A stretch of DNA of 50,801 nt. Origin: CAOJBM01 sp051872535 (GTDB lineage: Bacteria; Bacillota_I; Bacilli_A; RF39; UBA660). The stretch's first letter is position 1, and the number at the start of each line of letters is the position of its first letter. The notes under the pieces were generated by a model. The model was not told where the DNA came from. It searched no databases and worked only from the letters and a program-made list of their open reading frames with translations. Made by a program: the position numbers and the translations under genes. The stretch is from assembly GCA_051872535.1 (NCBI GenBank), contig JBJEDY010000036.1:1-50801 (forward strand), in the 5' to 3' direction. Shown here piece after piece: positions 40,340 to 49,398 of this stretch.

Positions 40340-41445
40340 ATTGGTAAAATTAATTGAATTAATGATTCATCTTTAACAGATTTAATAACAATTGGTTTAA
40401 CTTCCCCATTTAATAAGATTAAAATATCTTCATCTTTAATAGTTTTTAATGCATCTAACATATACTTAGCACTAAATGATATATCAATATTAGCATCAGC
40501 ACTAGTTTCTATTGTAAGTTTTTCTTCAACTTTACCAATTTCTGACGCATAAGAATTAATAATCATACTATTATTTTTAATTTTCATCTTAACAATATTT
40601 TTATCTTTTCCTTGAGTTAATAAAGCTGCACGATCAATTGCTGATGAATATTCAGATAATTTTGAATTTACAATAATTTCAAACTCAGTTGGTATTAAAT
40701 TAGAAGTATTTGGATAAGTACCATTTAATAAATTTGTTTGGAAAATAATATTTTTATATTTAAATAATACTTTATTTGTAAATATATGCATTTCAATATT
40801 ACCGTCTTCACTTAATATTTTATCAAGTTCAATAATATTCTTACCAGGTATAACAATATTAACATCATTATCTACAGGTGTTTCCAATTTAATATTCTTC
40901 TTTGCTAATCGATATGAATCAGTTGCAATACATTCTAATACATCACCAACAATCTTAAAATTAATTCCAGTTAGCAATGGTCTTAATTCTTGAGTAGATA
41001 TTGCAAATGATGTTTGATTAATAATTGTCTTAAATAAACTACTTTCTAATACTAAAGGATTTTTACTTTCCTCTAATTTCATACTTGGATAATCTTTTGA
41101 ATCTAAACAATTTAGATCATACTGACTTGTTTCAGTAAAAATCTTTATTTTCAATCCATCCATTAATTCAAAATTAATTATATTACTAGGTAGTTTTCTT
41201 ATAATATCTAATATATACTTGCTTTGGATAATTATTGATCCAGTCTGTTCAACACTTTCTATTTTTTCTTTTTCTATAAATGTTCTTATAGATAATTCTG
41301 AATCACTTGCTGTTAAATATAAACCCTCTTCAGTTAATTCAAACTTAATACCATTTAATATAGGAATAATATTTTTATTTGAAATAGCTTTGGATACATT
41401 TGATAAGTTTTCTAATATTAAATTTTTATCGATTGAAAATTTCAT
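40327..41445 (-). CDS. dnaN: DNA polymerase III sliding clamp (beta)
   Basis: A 372-aa protein of three similar clamp domains. The start MKFSIDKNLILENLSNVSKAI, the middle LRPLLTGINFK and the end PIVIKSVKDESLIQLILPI(K)TY match the family. It follows dnaA across a 139-bp origin segment. The SD is AAGGAAT. Confidence 0.98.
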   Translation of the reverse strand: MKFSIDKNLILENLSNVSKAISNKNIIPILNGIKFELTEEGLYLTASDSELSIRTFIEKEKIESVEQTGSIIIQSKYILDIIRKLPSNIINFELMDGLKIKIFTETSQYDLNCLDSKDYPSMKLEESKNPLVLESSLFKTIINQTSFAISTQELRPLLTGINFKIVGDVLECIATDSYRLAKKNIKLETPVDNDVNIVIPGKNIIELDKILSEDGNIEMHIFTNKVLFKYKNIIFQTNLLNGTYPNTSNLIPTEFEIIVNSKLSEYSSAIDRAALLTQGKDKNIVKMKIKNNSMIINSYASEIGKVEEKLTIETSADANIDISFSAKYMLDALKTIKDEDILILLNGEVKPIVIKSVKDESLIQLILPIKTY

Positions 41446-41584
41446 TTTTCATTCCTTCTTTCTTTTTATTTTAATTTTAATAATAATTATTATAGAGTTA
41501 ATAATGTTGATAACTATAAAATTATCCATATATTAAAGAAAATATCATGTTTATAATTATACATTTATCAACAATTAATTAACA
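41446..41584. other. oriC, dnaA-dnaN part (DnaA boxes and AT-rich unwinding region)
   Basis: DnaA-box-like nonamers lie at 41505-41513 (minus strand TTATCAACA), 41522-41530 (TTATCCATA) and 41565-41573 (TTATCAACA). The segment 41461-41500 is nearly pure A/T with TAATAA-type triplets next to the first box, like the unwinding element and DnaA-trios of Bacillus incC. Position between dnaA and dnaN supports this. Function is inferred. Confidence 0.75.
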
Positions 41585-42955
41585 TTATAATTTTGATTTT
41601 ATCTCATTTAAAACTTCTTTTAAGTTAGCATCGGTTTTTAAATCACTTTCTATTTTATCACAAGCATGAATTACAGTTGAATGATCTCTTCCCCCAAACT
41701 CTAAGCCAATTTGTGGAAAAGATTCATCTGTTAACATTCTGCATAAATACATTGCAACTTGTCTTGGATAAGCGATATTTGCACTTCTTTTTTTACCTTT
41801 TAATACATCTACAGTAATTTTATAGTAATCTGCAACAGCTCTTTGAATATTAGATATGTCATTTAATATATAAGGATTCTTAGTTATATAATCATTTAAA
41901 GCTTCATTAACAAACTCTAATGTAATTTTTTCTGGTACAATCATTGCAGTATAAGCAACTAATCTATTAATAGCACCTTCTAAACTTCTAACATCAGTAT
42001 CACAATTATTTGCAATATACTCAATTGCTTCATCTGTCATTTTATTAGCCAAATTCAAATATTTTATTTTATCTTTAAGAATTCTACATCTTAAATCAAA
42101 ATCAGGTGGGAAGATATCAACAGGAAGTCCCCAAGTAAATCGGCTACGAAGTCTTTCTTCTAATTTTTTTAAATCTTCTGGTGATCTGTCGGAACTAATA
42201 ATAATTTGTTTTCCTTTCATATGTAAATCATTAAAAGTATTAAAGAATTCTTGTTGAGTTTTTTCCGCCCCAACTAAAGATTGAATATCATCTATTATTA
42301 ATACGTCAATATTTCTATACTTATTCTTAAAATAATTAGAATTATCAAAAGTACTTTTTCCATCTGTAGAATTAGAGATACTAATGAAATCATCTCTAAA
42401 ATCATCACTAGTTGTATACAAAACTTTTAAATTAGAATTTTGACTAATAAAGTTTCCGATTGCATGCATTAAATGTGTTTTCCCAAGTCCACTTTTACCA
42501 TATATAAATAAAGGATTATAAGTTTTACCTGGATTTTCTGCAACTGCAAGAGCAGCCGTTTTAGCAAATCTATTTGTATCGCCAACTACGAAATTGTCAA
42601 AATTAAGAGATGGAATAAGATTTGATTCATGAATTTCATTGTTAATAACTACATTATCAACAACATCTTCTTTTATATCTTCAATAATATCTTTATGAAT
42701 TTCATCTTCAGTTACAAATTCTATATCATAATTTCTACCAGTTAAAAACTGAAATGTTTCTTCAATTAATTCGTAATAAATATTTCCTAAAGTTGACTTA
42801 TGTATAAACATAGGAACGAGGATTATTATCTTATTATCGACAATTTTATGAATACTAATCGTTTTAAACCATGTATTAAAAGATACTGGATTAATTTTCT
42901 CTTTTACTATTTCGAGAAATTTTTCCCAAATATCTTTGGTATTCAAAATCCTCAC
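41585..42955 (-). CDS. dnaA: Chromosomal replication initiator DnaA
   Basis: A 456-aa initiator. Domain I starts NTKDIWEKFLEIV. The AAA+ domain has Walker A GKSGLGKTHLMHAI and Walker B VLIIDDIQSL. Domain IV ends with the DnaA-box-binding GGRDHSTVIHACDKI. The frame opens at a GTG at 42955. A TTG at 42946, preceded by GGGGTG at 6 nt, fits the usual DnaA N-terminus better. DnaA boxes flank the gene on both sides, so it sits inside the origin. Confidence 0.98.
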   Translation of the reverse strand: MRILNTKDIWEKFLEIVKEKINPVSFNTWFKTISIHKIVDNKIIILVPMFIHKSTLGNIYYELIEETFQFLTGRNYDIEFVTEDEIHKDIIEDIKEDVVDNVVINNEIHESNLIPSLNFDNFVVGDTNRFAKTAALAVAENPGKTYNPLFIYGKSGLGKTHLMHAIGNFISQNSNLKVLYTTSDDFRDDFISISNSTDGKSTFDNSNYFKNKYRNIDVLIIDDIQSLVGAEKTQQEFFNTFNDLHMKGKQIIISSDRSPEDLKKLEERLRSRFTWGLPVDIFPPDFDLRCRILKDKIKYLNLANKMTDEAIEYIANNCDTDVRSLEGAINRLVAYTAMIVPEKITLEFVNEALNDYITKNPYILNDISNIQRAVADYYKITVDVLKGKKRSANIAYPRQVAMYLCRMLTDESFPQIGLEFGGRDHSTVIHACDKIESDLKTDANLKEVLNEIKSKL

Positions 42956-43195
42956 CCCACAATCATACCAATAACCATATTAATTTTATCTCATCTGTTT
43001 AAATTTTGAAAGTCAATTATTTCAATTTGTAGATAATAAACAACTTATCAACAATATTAAACACAAGATAATTGCTATAATACATTAAAAAAAAAAACTT
43101 ATCAACATTATCCACAAATTTTTTTAATAACATGTTAACAATTGTGTATAAAGTTATCAACATATCCACTATTATTATGTTTATAACTTTATTTC
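42956..43195. other. oriC, part upstream of dnaA (DnaA box cluster)
   Basis: DnaA boxes: TTATCAACA at 43045-43053, 43099-43107 and 43154-43162; perfect TTATCCACA at 43108-43116, directly abutting the previous one; and TTATACACA on the minus strand at 43143-43151. Genes diverge from here (dnaA leftward, rpmH rightward), and strand bias changes here. This is the incAB-like half of a bipartite Bacillus-type origin. Confidence 0.85.
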
Positions 43196-43225
43196 TTGAC
43201 TTTTTCTTTGTTTTATTATTATAAT
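43196..43225 (+). promoter_or_regulatory. Promoter of rpmH
   Basis: TTGACT (43196-43201), 18 bp, TATAAT (43220-43225), about 33 bp before the rpmH ATG, next to the last DnaA box. Confidence 0.8.
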
Positions 43226-43257
43226 AAGGGAGCAATTTAGATGCGGAGGTGTAATAT

Positions 43258-43380
43258 ATGAAAAGAACTTATCAACCAAATAATAGAAAAAAAGCAAAGA
43301 AACATGGTTTTTTTGCTAGAAAAGAATCTAAAATTTTAAAGTCTAGAAGAAAAAAAGGACGTAAAGTATTATGTAAGTAA
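43258..43380 (+). CDS. rpmH: 50S ribosomal protein L34
   Basis: A 40-aa protein starting MKRTYQPNNRKKAKKHGFF and ending KKGRKVLCK, with GGAGGTG as SD. Typical bacterial L34 has 44 residues. The central loop (ARMATKNGRKVL in many species) is shortened here by a few residues, but start and end are standard. First gene of the rightward rpmH-rnpA-yidC-jag operon. Confidence 0.95.
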   Translation: MKRTYQPNNRKKAKKHGFFARKESKILKSRRKKGRKVLCK

Positions 43381-43401
43381 ACCACAATTTTGTGGTTTTT
43401 T
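43380..43401 (+). terminator. Attenuator between rpmH and rnpA
   Basis: ACCACAA and TTGTGGT with a 2-nt loop, then six T. It sits right after the rpmH stop and could lower rnpA-yidC expression relative to L34. Confidence 0.75.
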
Positions 43402-43421
43402 CTCTTAAAAGGATGATGAGA

Positions 43422-43748
43422 ATGAAAAAATGTGAAGTAGTTAAAGATAGTAGAATTTTTAATGATATTATTAAAAACGGATCTAATAAAAAAAATCATG
43501 AATTTATTTTATGTTATCAACCTAAAGAAAAAGAAACTCCTAATTTTGGTATAGCAGTTGGTACGAAAATAGGAAAAGCTTTTCAAAGAAATAAATATAA
43601 AAGACAAATAAGATCAATTATTGATCATAATAAAAAAATATTTCCAAAACATAATGATTATATTATAATAATGAAGAAGGCTTGTTCTTTATTAAATTAT
43701 TCAGAAATGGAGAATAGCTTAAAAAGCCTTATAGAAAAGGTGAAATAA
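43422..43748 (+). CDS. rnpA: Ribonuclease P protein component
   Basis: A protein of about 108 aa that supports the RNase P RNA in tRNA 5' processing. FGIAVGTKIGKAFQRNKYKRQIR is the RNR signature region. I chose the ATG at 43422, with AAAAGGATG upstream. The two earlier ATGs lie inside or next to that SD. The stop overlaps the yidC start (TAATG). Confidence 0.95.
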   Translation: MKKCEVVKDSRIFNDIIKNGSNKKNHEFILCYQPKEKETPNFGIAVGTKIGKAFQRNKYKRQIRSIIDHNKKIFPKHNDYIIIMKKACSLLNYSEMENSLKSLIEKVK

Positions 43749-44698
43749 TGAAAAAAATTAAAATATTAATACTATGTATGTTTCTATTATGTAGTACTGG
43801 TTGTACAGAATATATGAAAGATGGTAAAGAAAATGTTCAATATAAAGAAACAGGTCAAAATTTAACAGCTAACATATTATGTAAGCCAAAAGAAAATGAA
43901 GATGAAGATAGTTTATATCAACTTTATTTAGAACATGATGATTTATTGAAAACAAAAATAGAAGATTTAGAAGATTGTGAAGATTTTACTCCAAACTCTT
44001 TAAAATATGAAGGTCTATGGGATTCATTCTTAATTAAACCACTTGCTTGGGTAATTTTAAAGGTTGGATATTTAGTAAAAAATATGGGTATAGCAGTAAT
44101 GTTAGTCGGATTAGCAATCAGATTAATTTTACTTCCTATATCTTATAAGAGTTCTCTACAATCTGAAAATATGAAAAAAGCTCAACCAGAAATAAATAAG
44201 ATTGAAAAAAAATATAAAAATAAAACAGATAATGAATCATTAATGGCTAAAAGTCAAGAAACAATGTTAGTTTATAAGAAATACAATATCAATCCAGTTT
44301 CTGGATGCTTACTTGCTTTTATTCAATTACCATTATTTTTAGGTTTCTTAGAAGCAATTAATAGAGTACCTGCAATATTTGAAGGAAGTATTCTAGGTAT
44401 GAACTTAGGAATGACTCCATTAGTAGGATTCTCTCATCATAATTATATTTATATAGCATTAATTGCATTAATTATTTTAAGTACATATTTCTCATTTAAG
44501 ATTTCAATGAGTGCCAATGCATCAACTGGTGGAGAAGCAGAAAAACAAATGCAATTTATGTTTAAGTTTATGATTATTATGATTTCTGTTGCATCATTAA
44601 CATTACCGACAGCAATTGCTTTATATTGGATAGTTACTAACGGATTTGCAGTAATTCAAACTTTAATAATAAGAAAACTAAACGAAAAGAGGAAGTAA
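43748..44698 (+). CDS. yidC: Membrane protein insertase YidC/OxaI (SpoIIIJ-like lipoprotein)
   Basis: A 316-aa insertase. The N-terminal lipoprotein signal has the lipobox CSTGC. Five membrane segments follow, beginning with VILKVGYLVKNMGIAVMLVG. RLILLPISYKSS contains the conserved hydrophilic-groove Arg, and the family also shows INPVSGCLLAFIQLPLFLG. The Gram-positive type lacks the large periplasmic domain. It works with Jag, the next gene. Confidence 0.96.
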   Translation: MKKIKILILCMFLLCSTGCTEYMKDGKENVQYKETGQNLTANILCKPKENEDEDSLYQLYLEHDDLLKTKIEDLEDCEDFTPNSLKYEGLWDSFLIKPLAWVILKVGYLVKNMGIAVMLVGLAIRLILLPISYKSSLQSENMKKAQPEINKIEKKYKNKTDNESLMAKSQETMLVYKKYNINPVSGCLLAFIQLPLFLGFLEAINRVPAIFEGSILGMNLGMTPLVGFSHHNYIYIALIALIILSTYFSFKISMSANASTGGEAEKQMQFMFKFMIIMISVASLTLPTAIALYWIVTNGFAVIQTLIIRKLNEKRK

Positions 44699-44699
44699 T

Positions 44700-45308
44700 A
44701 TGGAAGTAAGAACTTACGAAGGAAAGAATAAAGAGGAAGTACTAAAAAATATTTTTGAAGAACTAAATTGTAGTGAAAAAGATATTCTCTATAAAGTCGA
44801 AGAAAAAAAAGGTGGATTATTTAAGTCTTCATCTGTAAAAATAAAAGTAATGACTCAAGAAGATATAGCAAATTATTTAAAAGAATATCTAAACGAATTA
44901 TTAAAAAATATGAATATTGAATGTTCTTTTGAATCAAAAATAAGAGATGAACAAATAACTATCAAAATGTTTTCGAATAAGAATTCAATTTTAATAGGAA
45001 AAAATGGTCAAACTCTAAAAGCATTACAAACTATCCTACGTCAAGTAATATATAAAGAATTAGATGTTTATCCATATATCATTTTAGATGTTGAAGATTA
45101 TAAAGAAAAAAAAGATAAGAATTTAGAAAGACTAGCTCATCGTATAGCCAAAGAAGTTCGTCAAACAGGTGTTGAAGTTGCTATGGAAAATATGAACTCA
45201 TATGAAAGAAGAATAGTTCATAATGCATTATCTAAATATGAAGATATATCTACAAATAGTGAAGGAGAAGAACCTAATCGTCATATTATTGTAAAACTAA
45301 AAAAATAG
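44700..45308 (+). CDS. jag: RNA-binding protein Jag (KhpB/EloR)
   Basis: A 202-aa protein with an N-terminal Jag domain (EGKNKEEVLKNIFEEL...GGLFKSS), a KH domain (ILIGKNGQTLKAL) and an R3H domain (RIAKEVRQTGVEV...MNSYERRIVH). It binds RNA with KhpA and influences cell elongation. It starts 1 bp after yidC and ends with a terminator. Confidence 0.96.
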   Translation: MEVRTYEGKNKEEVLKNIFEELNCSEKDILYKVEEKKGGLFKSSSVKIKVMTQEDIANYLKEYLNELLKNMNIECSFESKIRDEQITIKMFSNKNSILIGKNGQTLKALQTILRQVIYKELDVYPYIILDVEDYKEKKDKNLERLAHRIAKEVRQTGVEVAMENMNSYERRIVHNALSKYEDISTNSEGEEPNRHIIVKLKK

Positions 45309-45330
45309 TTTCTATTAAGAAACTTTTTTT
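45307..45330 (+). terminator. Terminator after jag
   Basis: AGTTTCT (45307-45313) pairs with AGAAACT (45318-45324), followed by a T-run, directly after the jag stop. Confidence 0.85.
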
Positions 45331-45352
45331 ATTAACTAAAAACAATAAATGT

Positions 45353-45362
45353 ATGCTATAAT
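45353..45362 (+). promoter_or_regulatory. Extended -10 promoter of mnmE
   Basis: ATGCTATAAT, with TG one base before TATAAT (45357-45362), lies 20 bp before the mnmE start. There is no clear -35, which is usual for extended -10 promoters. Confidence 0.65.
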
Positions 45363-45381
45363 ACCGGCGGGAAGTGATTAT

Positions 45382-46743
45382 ATGGATGATACAATTTGTG
45401 CTATTGCAACATCATCTGGAGTAGGTGCAATATCTATAATTAGAGTAAGTGGGGAAGAATCTATTAATATAGTAAACAAAATATTTAAGGGTAAAGATTT
45501 AAAAAAAGTAGCAACGCACACAATTAATTATGGACATATTGTTGAAAAAGATAATATTATAGATGAAGTATTAGTATCTGTTATGAAAGCTCCTAAGACT
45601 TTTACAACTGAAGATGTTGTTGAAATTAATTGTCATGGCGGAATAGCTACTACTAAAAAAGTATTAGAACTTCTTCTAACAAATGGATGCCGTCTAGCTG
45701 AAAGAGGAGAATTTACTAAAAGAGCATATTTAAATGGAAGAATAGATTCTAATCAAGCTGAAGCAGTAATGGATTTAATAGATTCAAAAACTGAGATTCA
45801 AAGAAAGTTAGCTATAAATAGTTTAGAAGGAAAAGTATCTGAATTAATTAATAATCTTCGTAATGAAATGATTCAGATAATAGCCAATATTAATGTAAAT
45901 ATGGATTATCCTGAATATGATGATGTTGAAGAAATTACAAATGAAATAATGTTACCAAAAATCAAATCACTTAGAGAAAAAATAGAAAAAATTTTAAAAG
46001 AGAGTAATAATGGTTGTATTATTAAAAATGGAATTAATACTGCTATTATAGGTAAACCGAATGTTGGAAAAAGTAGCTTACTTAATGCTTTAATAAATGA
46101 AGAAAAAGCCATAGTAACTGATATTGCTGGAACAACTAGAGATATAGTTGAAGGTTCAATCAATATAAATGGTATACCATTAAATATTATAGATACTGCT
46201 GGTATTAGAGAAACAGAAGATGTTATTGAGAGCATTGGCGTAAAAAAAAGTCTTTCTATTATGGAAAATGCTGATTTAGTATTATTTATTTTAAATAATA
46301 ATGAAGAAATAGATGATGAAATAATTAAATTATATTCTAAAGTTCAAGATAAAAAAAATATCATTATTGTTAATAAACTAGATTTAGAAACAAAAATAGA
46401 TTATTCCAAATTACCTGTTGATAAAAAACAAGTTGTTAACATGAGTATTAAAAATAAAATAGGAATTGAAGAATTAAAACAAAAAATAATTGACTTATAT
46501 GATTTAGAAGGTCTTGAAAATAATTCTTTAATATTTTTGACTAATGCAAGAAATATCGGTATTTTAAAGACTTGTCTTGAAAAAGTTAACGATGTTGAAG
46601 AATCAATAAATAATAATATTCCTATTGATATGATTGAAATAGATATTAAAGCAATATGGGAAGAATTAGGAAGAATTAATGGAACTACATATGAAGAAGA
46701 ACTATTAGATGAAATGTTTAAAAGATTCTGTCTAGGAAAATAA
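45382..46743 (+). CDS. mnmE: tRNA modification GTPase MnmE
   Basis: A protein of about 453 aa that makes cmnm5U34 with MnmG. It has the N-terminal folate-binding domain (AIATSSGVGAISIIRVSG). The inserted G domain carries GKPNVGKSSLLNAL, TDIAGTTRD, DTAGI and NKLD. The C-terminal catalytic Cys is in FCLGK. I chose the ATG at 45382 with GGAAGTGAT upstream; the 11 preceding codons overlap the promoter. Confidence 0.97.
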   Translation: MDDTICAIATSSGVGAISIIRVSGEESINIVNKIFKGKDLKKVATHTINYGHIVEKDNIIDEVLVSVMKAPKTFTTEDVVEINCHGGIATTKKVLELLLTNGCRLAERGEFTKRAYLNGRIDSNQAEAVMDLIDSKTEIQRKLAINSLEGKVSELINNLRNEMIQIIANINVNMDYPEYDDVEEITNEIMLPKIKSLREKIEKILKESNNGCIIKNGINTAIIGKPNVGKSSLLNALINEEKAIVTDIAGTTRDIVEGSININGIPLNIIDTAGIRETEDVIESIGVKKSLSIMENADLVLFILNNNEEIDDEIIKLYSKVQDKKNIIIVNKLDLETKIDYSKLPVDKKQVVNMSIKNKIGIEELKQKIIDLYDLEGLENNSLIFLTNARNIGILKTCLEKVNDVEESINNNIPIDMIEIDIKAIWEELGRINGTTYEEELLDEMFKRFCLGK

Positions 46744-46756
46744 AAAATATAATTAA

Positions 46757-48649
46757 ATGAAAGAAGTTAAAAATATGGAAAACTATGACATTATAGTAGT
46801 AGGTGGAGGTCATGCTGGTTGTGAAGCTGCCTATTCATCTGCTAAAAAGAAATATAAAACATTATTAATAACAAGTAATTATAAAAATATTGCTGATATG
46901 CCTTGTAATCCTCATATTGGTGGAAGTGCCAAAGGTATAGTTGTTCGAGAAATAGATGCTCTTGGAGGAATAATGGGAAAAGTAGCAGATAAAACCCATT
47001 TACAAATTAAAATGCTTAATTTTGCCAAAGGTCCCGCTGTTCAATCTCTTCGTGCCCAAGGAGATAAGATTGCTTATCCAAAGGAAATGCTTAATTACTT
47101 AAAACAAGAAAAAACTTTGACCATTCAAGAAGGTATGGTAGAAGATTTAATAATAGAAGACAATAAAGTGAAAGGTATAATTCTTGAAGATGGTACAAAA
47201 ATAAAATCTAGTATAGTTATTTTAACAACAGGTACTTATTTAAAAGCTGATATTTTAGTAGGAAATACTCGTACAAGAAAAGGACCACATGGGGAAAGAC
47301 CATCTAATTATTTAAGTGATAAATTACAAGAATATGGATTTAAAATCATAAGATTAAAAACAGGAACCCCACAAAGAATTGAAAGAAGTTCTATAGATTT
47401 TTCTAAGTTAAAAGAAGAACCAGGTGATAAAGTCTTCAGATCTTTCAGTTTTGATTTAGAACCATCATATAAAATTGAAGAGCAAGAATCTTGTTATTTA
47501 ACTTATACAACAGAAAAAACTCACGAAATAATTAAGGCAAACTTAAATAAATCCAGTATGTATGGAGCTTTAGATGATATAAAAGGAGTAGGACCAAGAT
47601 ACTGTCCTTCAATTGAAGATAAAGTAGTTAGATTTTCTGATAAAGAAAAACATCAACTATTTGTTGAACCAGAAAGTAGATACTATGATGATATATATTT
47701 ACAAGGTTTCTCAACATCTATGCCCCCATTAGTTCAAGAAGAAATGGTTCATAGTTTACCCGGATTTGAAAATGCTAAAATCTTAAAATATGGATACGCA
47801 ATTGAATATGATGCAATTTATCCAACACAGTTAAATGCCAGTCTTGAAACAAAAATAATAGAAAATTTATTCACAGCTGGTCAAATAAATGGAACAAGTG
47901 GTTATGAAGAAGCTGCTTGTCAAGGATTAATAGCAGGTATTAATGCAACTTTAAAACTAGAAGGCAAGAAACCATTAATATTAAAAAGAAATGATGCTTA
48001 TATTGGAGTTTTAATAGATGATTTAATAACAAAAGGTATAAGAGATCCATATCGTTTATTAACTAGTAGAGCAGAATATCGTTTATTATTAAGACATGAT
48101 AATGCTGATTTAAGATTAAGAAAATATGGTTATGAAGTAGGATTAATTAATAAAGAACAATACCAGAAATTAATTGATAAAGAAGAAAAAATTGAATCTT
48201 TAAAAAAATTTATGAAAGATACAAAATTAAAAGTTAATGATAAAGTAAAAGAAACATTTAATAAAAATTCTATTCCAATACCAAATGGTTCACTAAGTTT
48301 AGAATTATTAATTAAAAGACCAGGAATAACAATGGGGATTCTATCTTCATTAATAGAAATACCATATGAAAATGAAGTAAAAGACCAAGTCGAAATTCAA
48401 CTTAAATATGAAGGATACATTAAAAAAGCATATATTGAAGCAGAGAAAATGCTAAAACTGGAGAAAAAACAAATCCCTGAAAATATTGATTATGATAAAA
48501 TAAAAAATATTGCATCAGAAGCAAGACAAAAACTAAAAGAAGTACGACCAAGAACAATAGCTCAAGCAATAAGAATTAGTGGTGTCAATCCAGCTGATAT
48601 ATCTATTTTATCTGTTTATTTAAAGAAAGAATATGGTAAAAATGAATAA
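46757..48649 (+). CDS. mnmG: tRNA uridine-34 modification enzyme MnmG (GidA)
   Basis: A 630-aa FAD enzyme and the MnmE partner. The dinucleotide fold is IIVVGGGHAGCEAAYSS. PCNPHIGGSAKG, LKTGTPQRI, SGYEEAACQGLIAGINA and LTSRAEYRLLLRHDNAD are family blocks. The start at 46757 lacks an SD. An ATG at 46775 is equally possible and would give the more usual N-terminus. It follows mnmE after 13 bp. Confidence 0.97.
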   Translation: MKEVKNMENYDIIVVGGGHAGCEAAYSSAKKKYKTLLITSNYKNIADMPCNPHIGGSAKGIVVREIDALGGIMGKVADKTHLQIKMLNFAKGPAVQSLRAQGDKIAYPKEMLNYLKQEKTLTIQEGMVEDLIIEDNKVKGIILEDGTKIKSSIVILTTGTYLKADILVGNTRTRKGPHGERPSNYLSDKLQEYGFKIIRLKTGTPQRIERSSIDFSKLKEEPGDKVFRSFSFDLEPSYKIEEQESCYLTYTTEKTHEIIKANLNKSSMYGALDDIKGVGPRYCPSIEDKVVRFSDKEKHQLFVEPESRYYDDIYLQGFSTSMPPLVQEEMVHSLPGFENAKILKYGYAIEYDAIYPTQLNASLETKIIENLFTAGQINGTSGYEEAACQGLIAGINATLKLEGKKPLILKRNDAYIGVLIDDLITKGIRDPYRLLTSRAEYRLLLRHDNADLRLRKYGYEVGLINKEQYQKLIDKEEKIESLKKFMKDTKLKVNDKVKETFNKNSIPIPNGSLSLELLIKRPGITMGILSSLIEIPYENEVKDQVEIQLKYEGYIKKAYIEAEKMLKLEKKQIPENIDYDKIKNIASEARQKLKEVRPRTIAQAIRISGVNPADISILSVYLKKEYGKNE

Positions 48650-49361
48650 AAATGAATTTATAAATGCTTTAAAAAAGATTAATATTAATATAACTATAGA
48701 ACAATTAAATCAATTAGAAATATATTGTGATTATTTAATAACTAAAAATAAAGAATATAACTTAACAGCTATTAAGGAACCAGAATCAGTTTATTTAAAA
48801 CATTTTTACGATTGTATTACTATTTTAGATACAATGTCTCTAGATCAATCTACAAAAATACTAGATATTGGGACAGGAGCAGGATTTCCAGGTATGATAA
48901 TAAAAATAATTTACCCTGAAATTAAATTAACTTTATTAGATGCCAATAATAAAAAAATTACTTTTTTAAAAGAATTAGCATCAAAATTAAATCTAAAAGA
49001 TATAAATTTTATTCATGCTAGAAGTGAAGATTATTATCATCAAGTAAAAGATTCTTTTGATTATGTTGTTTCTCGCGCAGTAGCTTCCTTACCAATATTA
49101 GTAGAATTGTGTCTGCCTTTTGTTAAAATTGGAGGATGCTTTATTGCTATGAAAGCTCAAGCCACTGAAGAATTAGAAGAAAGTGCATATGCAATAAAAA
49201 TATTAGGTGGAGAAGTAGAAAATATAAAAAAATTTAATTTACCAATCGAAAATAGTGAAAGAACAATTATAAAAATTAGAAAAAATACTAAAACTCCAGA
49301 AAAATATCCGCGTTCTTATAGCAAAATAGTAAAATATCCATTGAAAAAAATGACAGAATAA
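48642..49361 (+). CDS. rsmG: 16S rRNA (G527) N7-methyltransferase RsmG
   Basis: A methylase of about 239 aa with DIGTGAGFPGMIIKI as SAM site and FDYVVSRAVASLPILVELC. KYNLTAI-like EYNLTAIKEPESVYLKHF is characteristic. It overlaps the mnmG end by 8 bp (start ATG at 48642; an earlier in-frame ATG at 48633 is possible). Loss of rsmG gives low-level streptomycin resistance in many bacteria. Confidence 0.96.
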   Translation: MNKNEFINALKKININITIEQLNQLEIYCDYLITKNKEYNLTAIKEPESVYLKHFYDCITILDTMSLDQSTKILDIGTGAGFPGMIIKIIYPEIKLTLLDANNKKITFLKELASKLNLKDINFIHARSEDYYHQVKDSFDYVVSRAVASLPILVELCLPFVKIGGCFIAMKAQATEELEESAYAIKILGGEVENIKKFNLPIENSERTIIKIRKNTKTPEKYPRSYSKIVKYPLKKMTE

Positions 49362-49398
49362 GGTATATTAATAGAAGAATAAGATTGGGGCTGATAGA

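Noticed and set aside
43019..43240. Minus-strand open frame of about 70 codons in the oriC region
   Set aside because: It covers DnaA boxes and the rpmH promoter, is almost all Lys/Asn/Ile/Leu, and has no SD.
43272..43499. Minus-strand frame across rpmH and rnpA
   Set aside because: It is antisense to two certain genes and has a Phe-rich shadow composition.
45906..46235. 109-codon minus-strand frame inside mnmE
   Set aside because: Antisense shadow of the G domain; no SD and no family.
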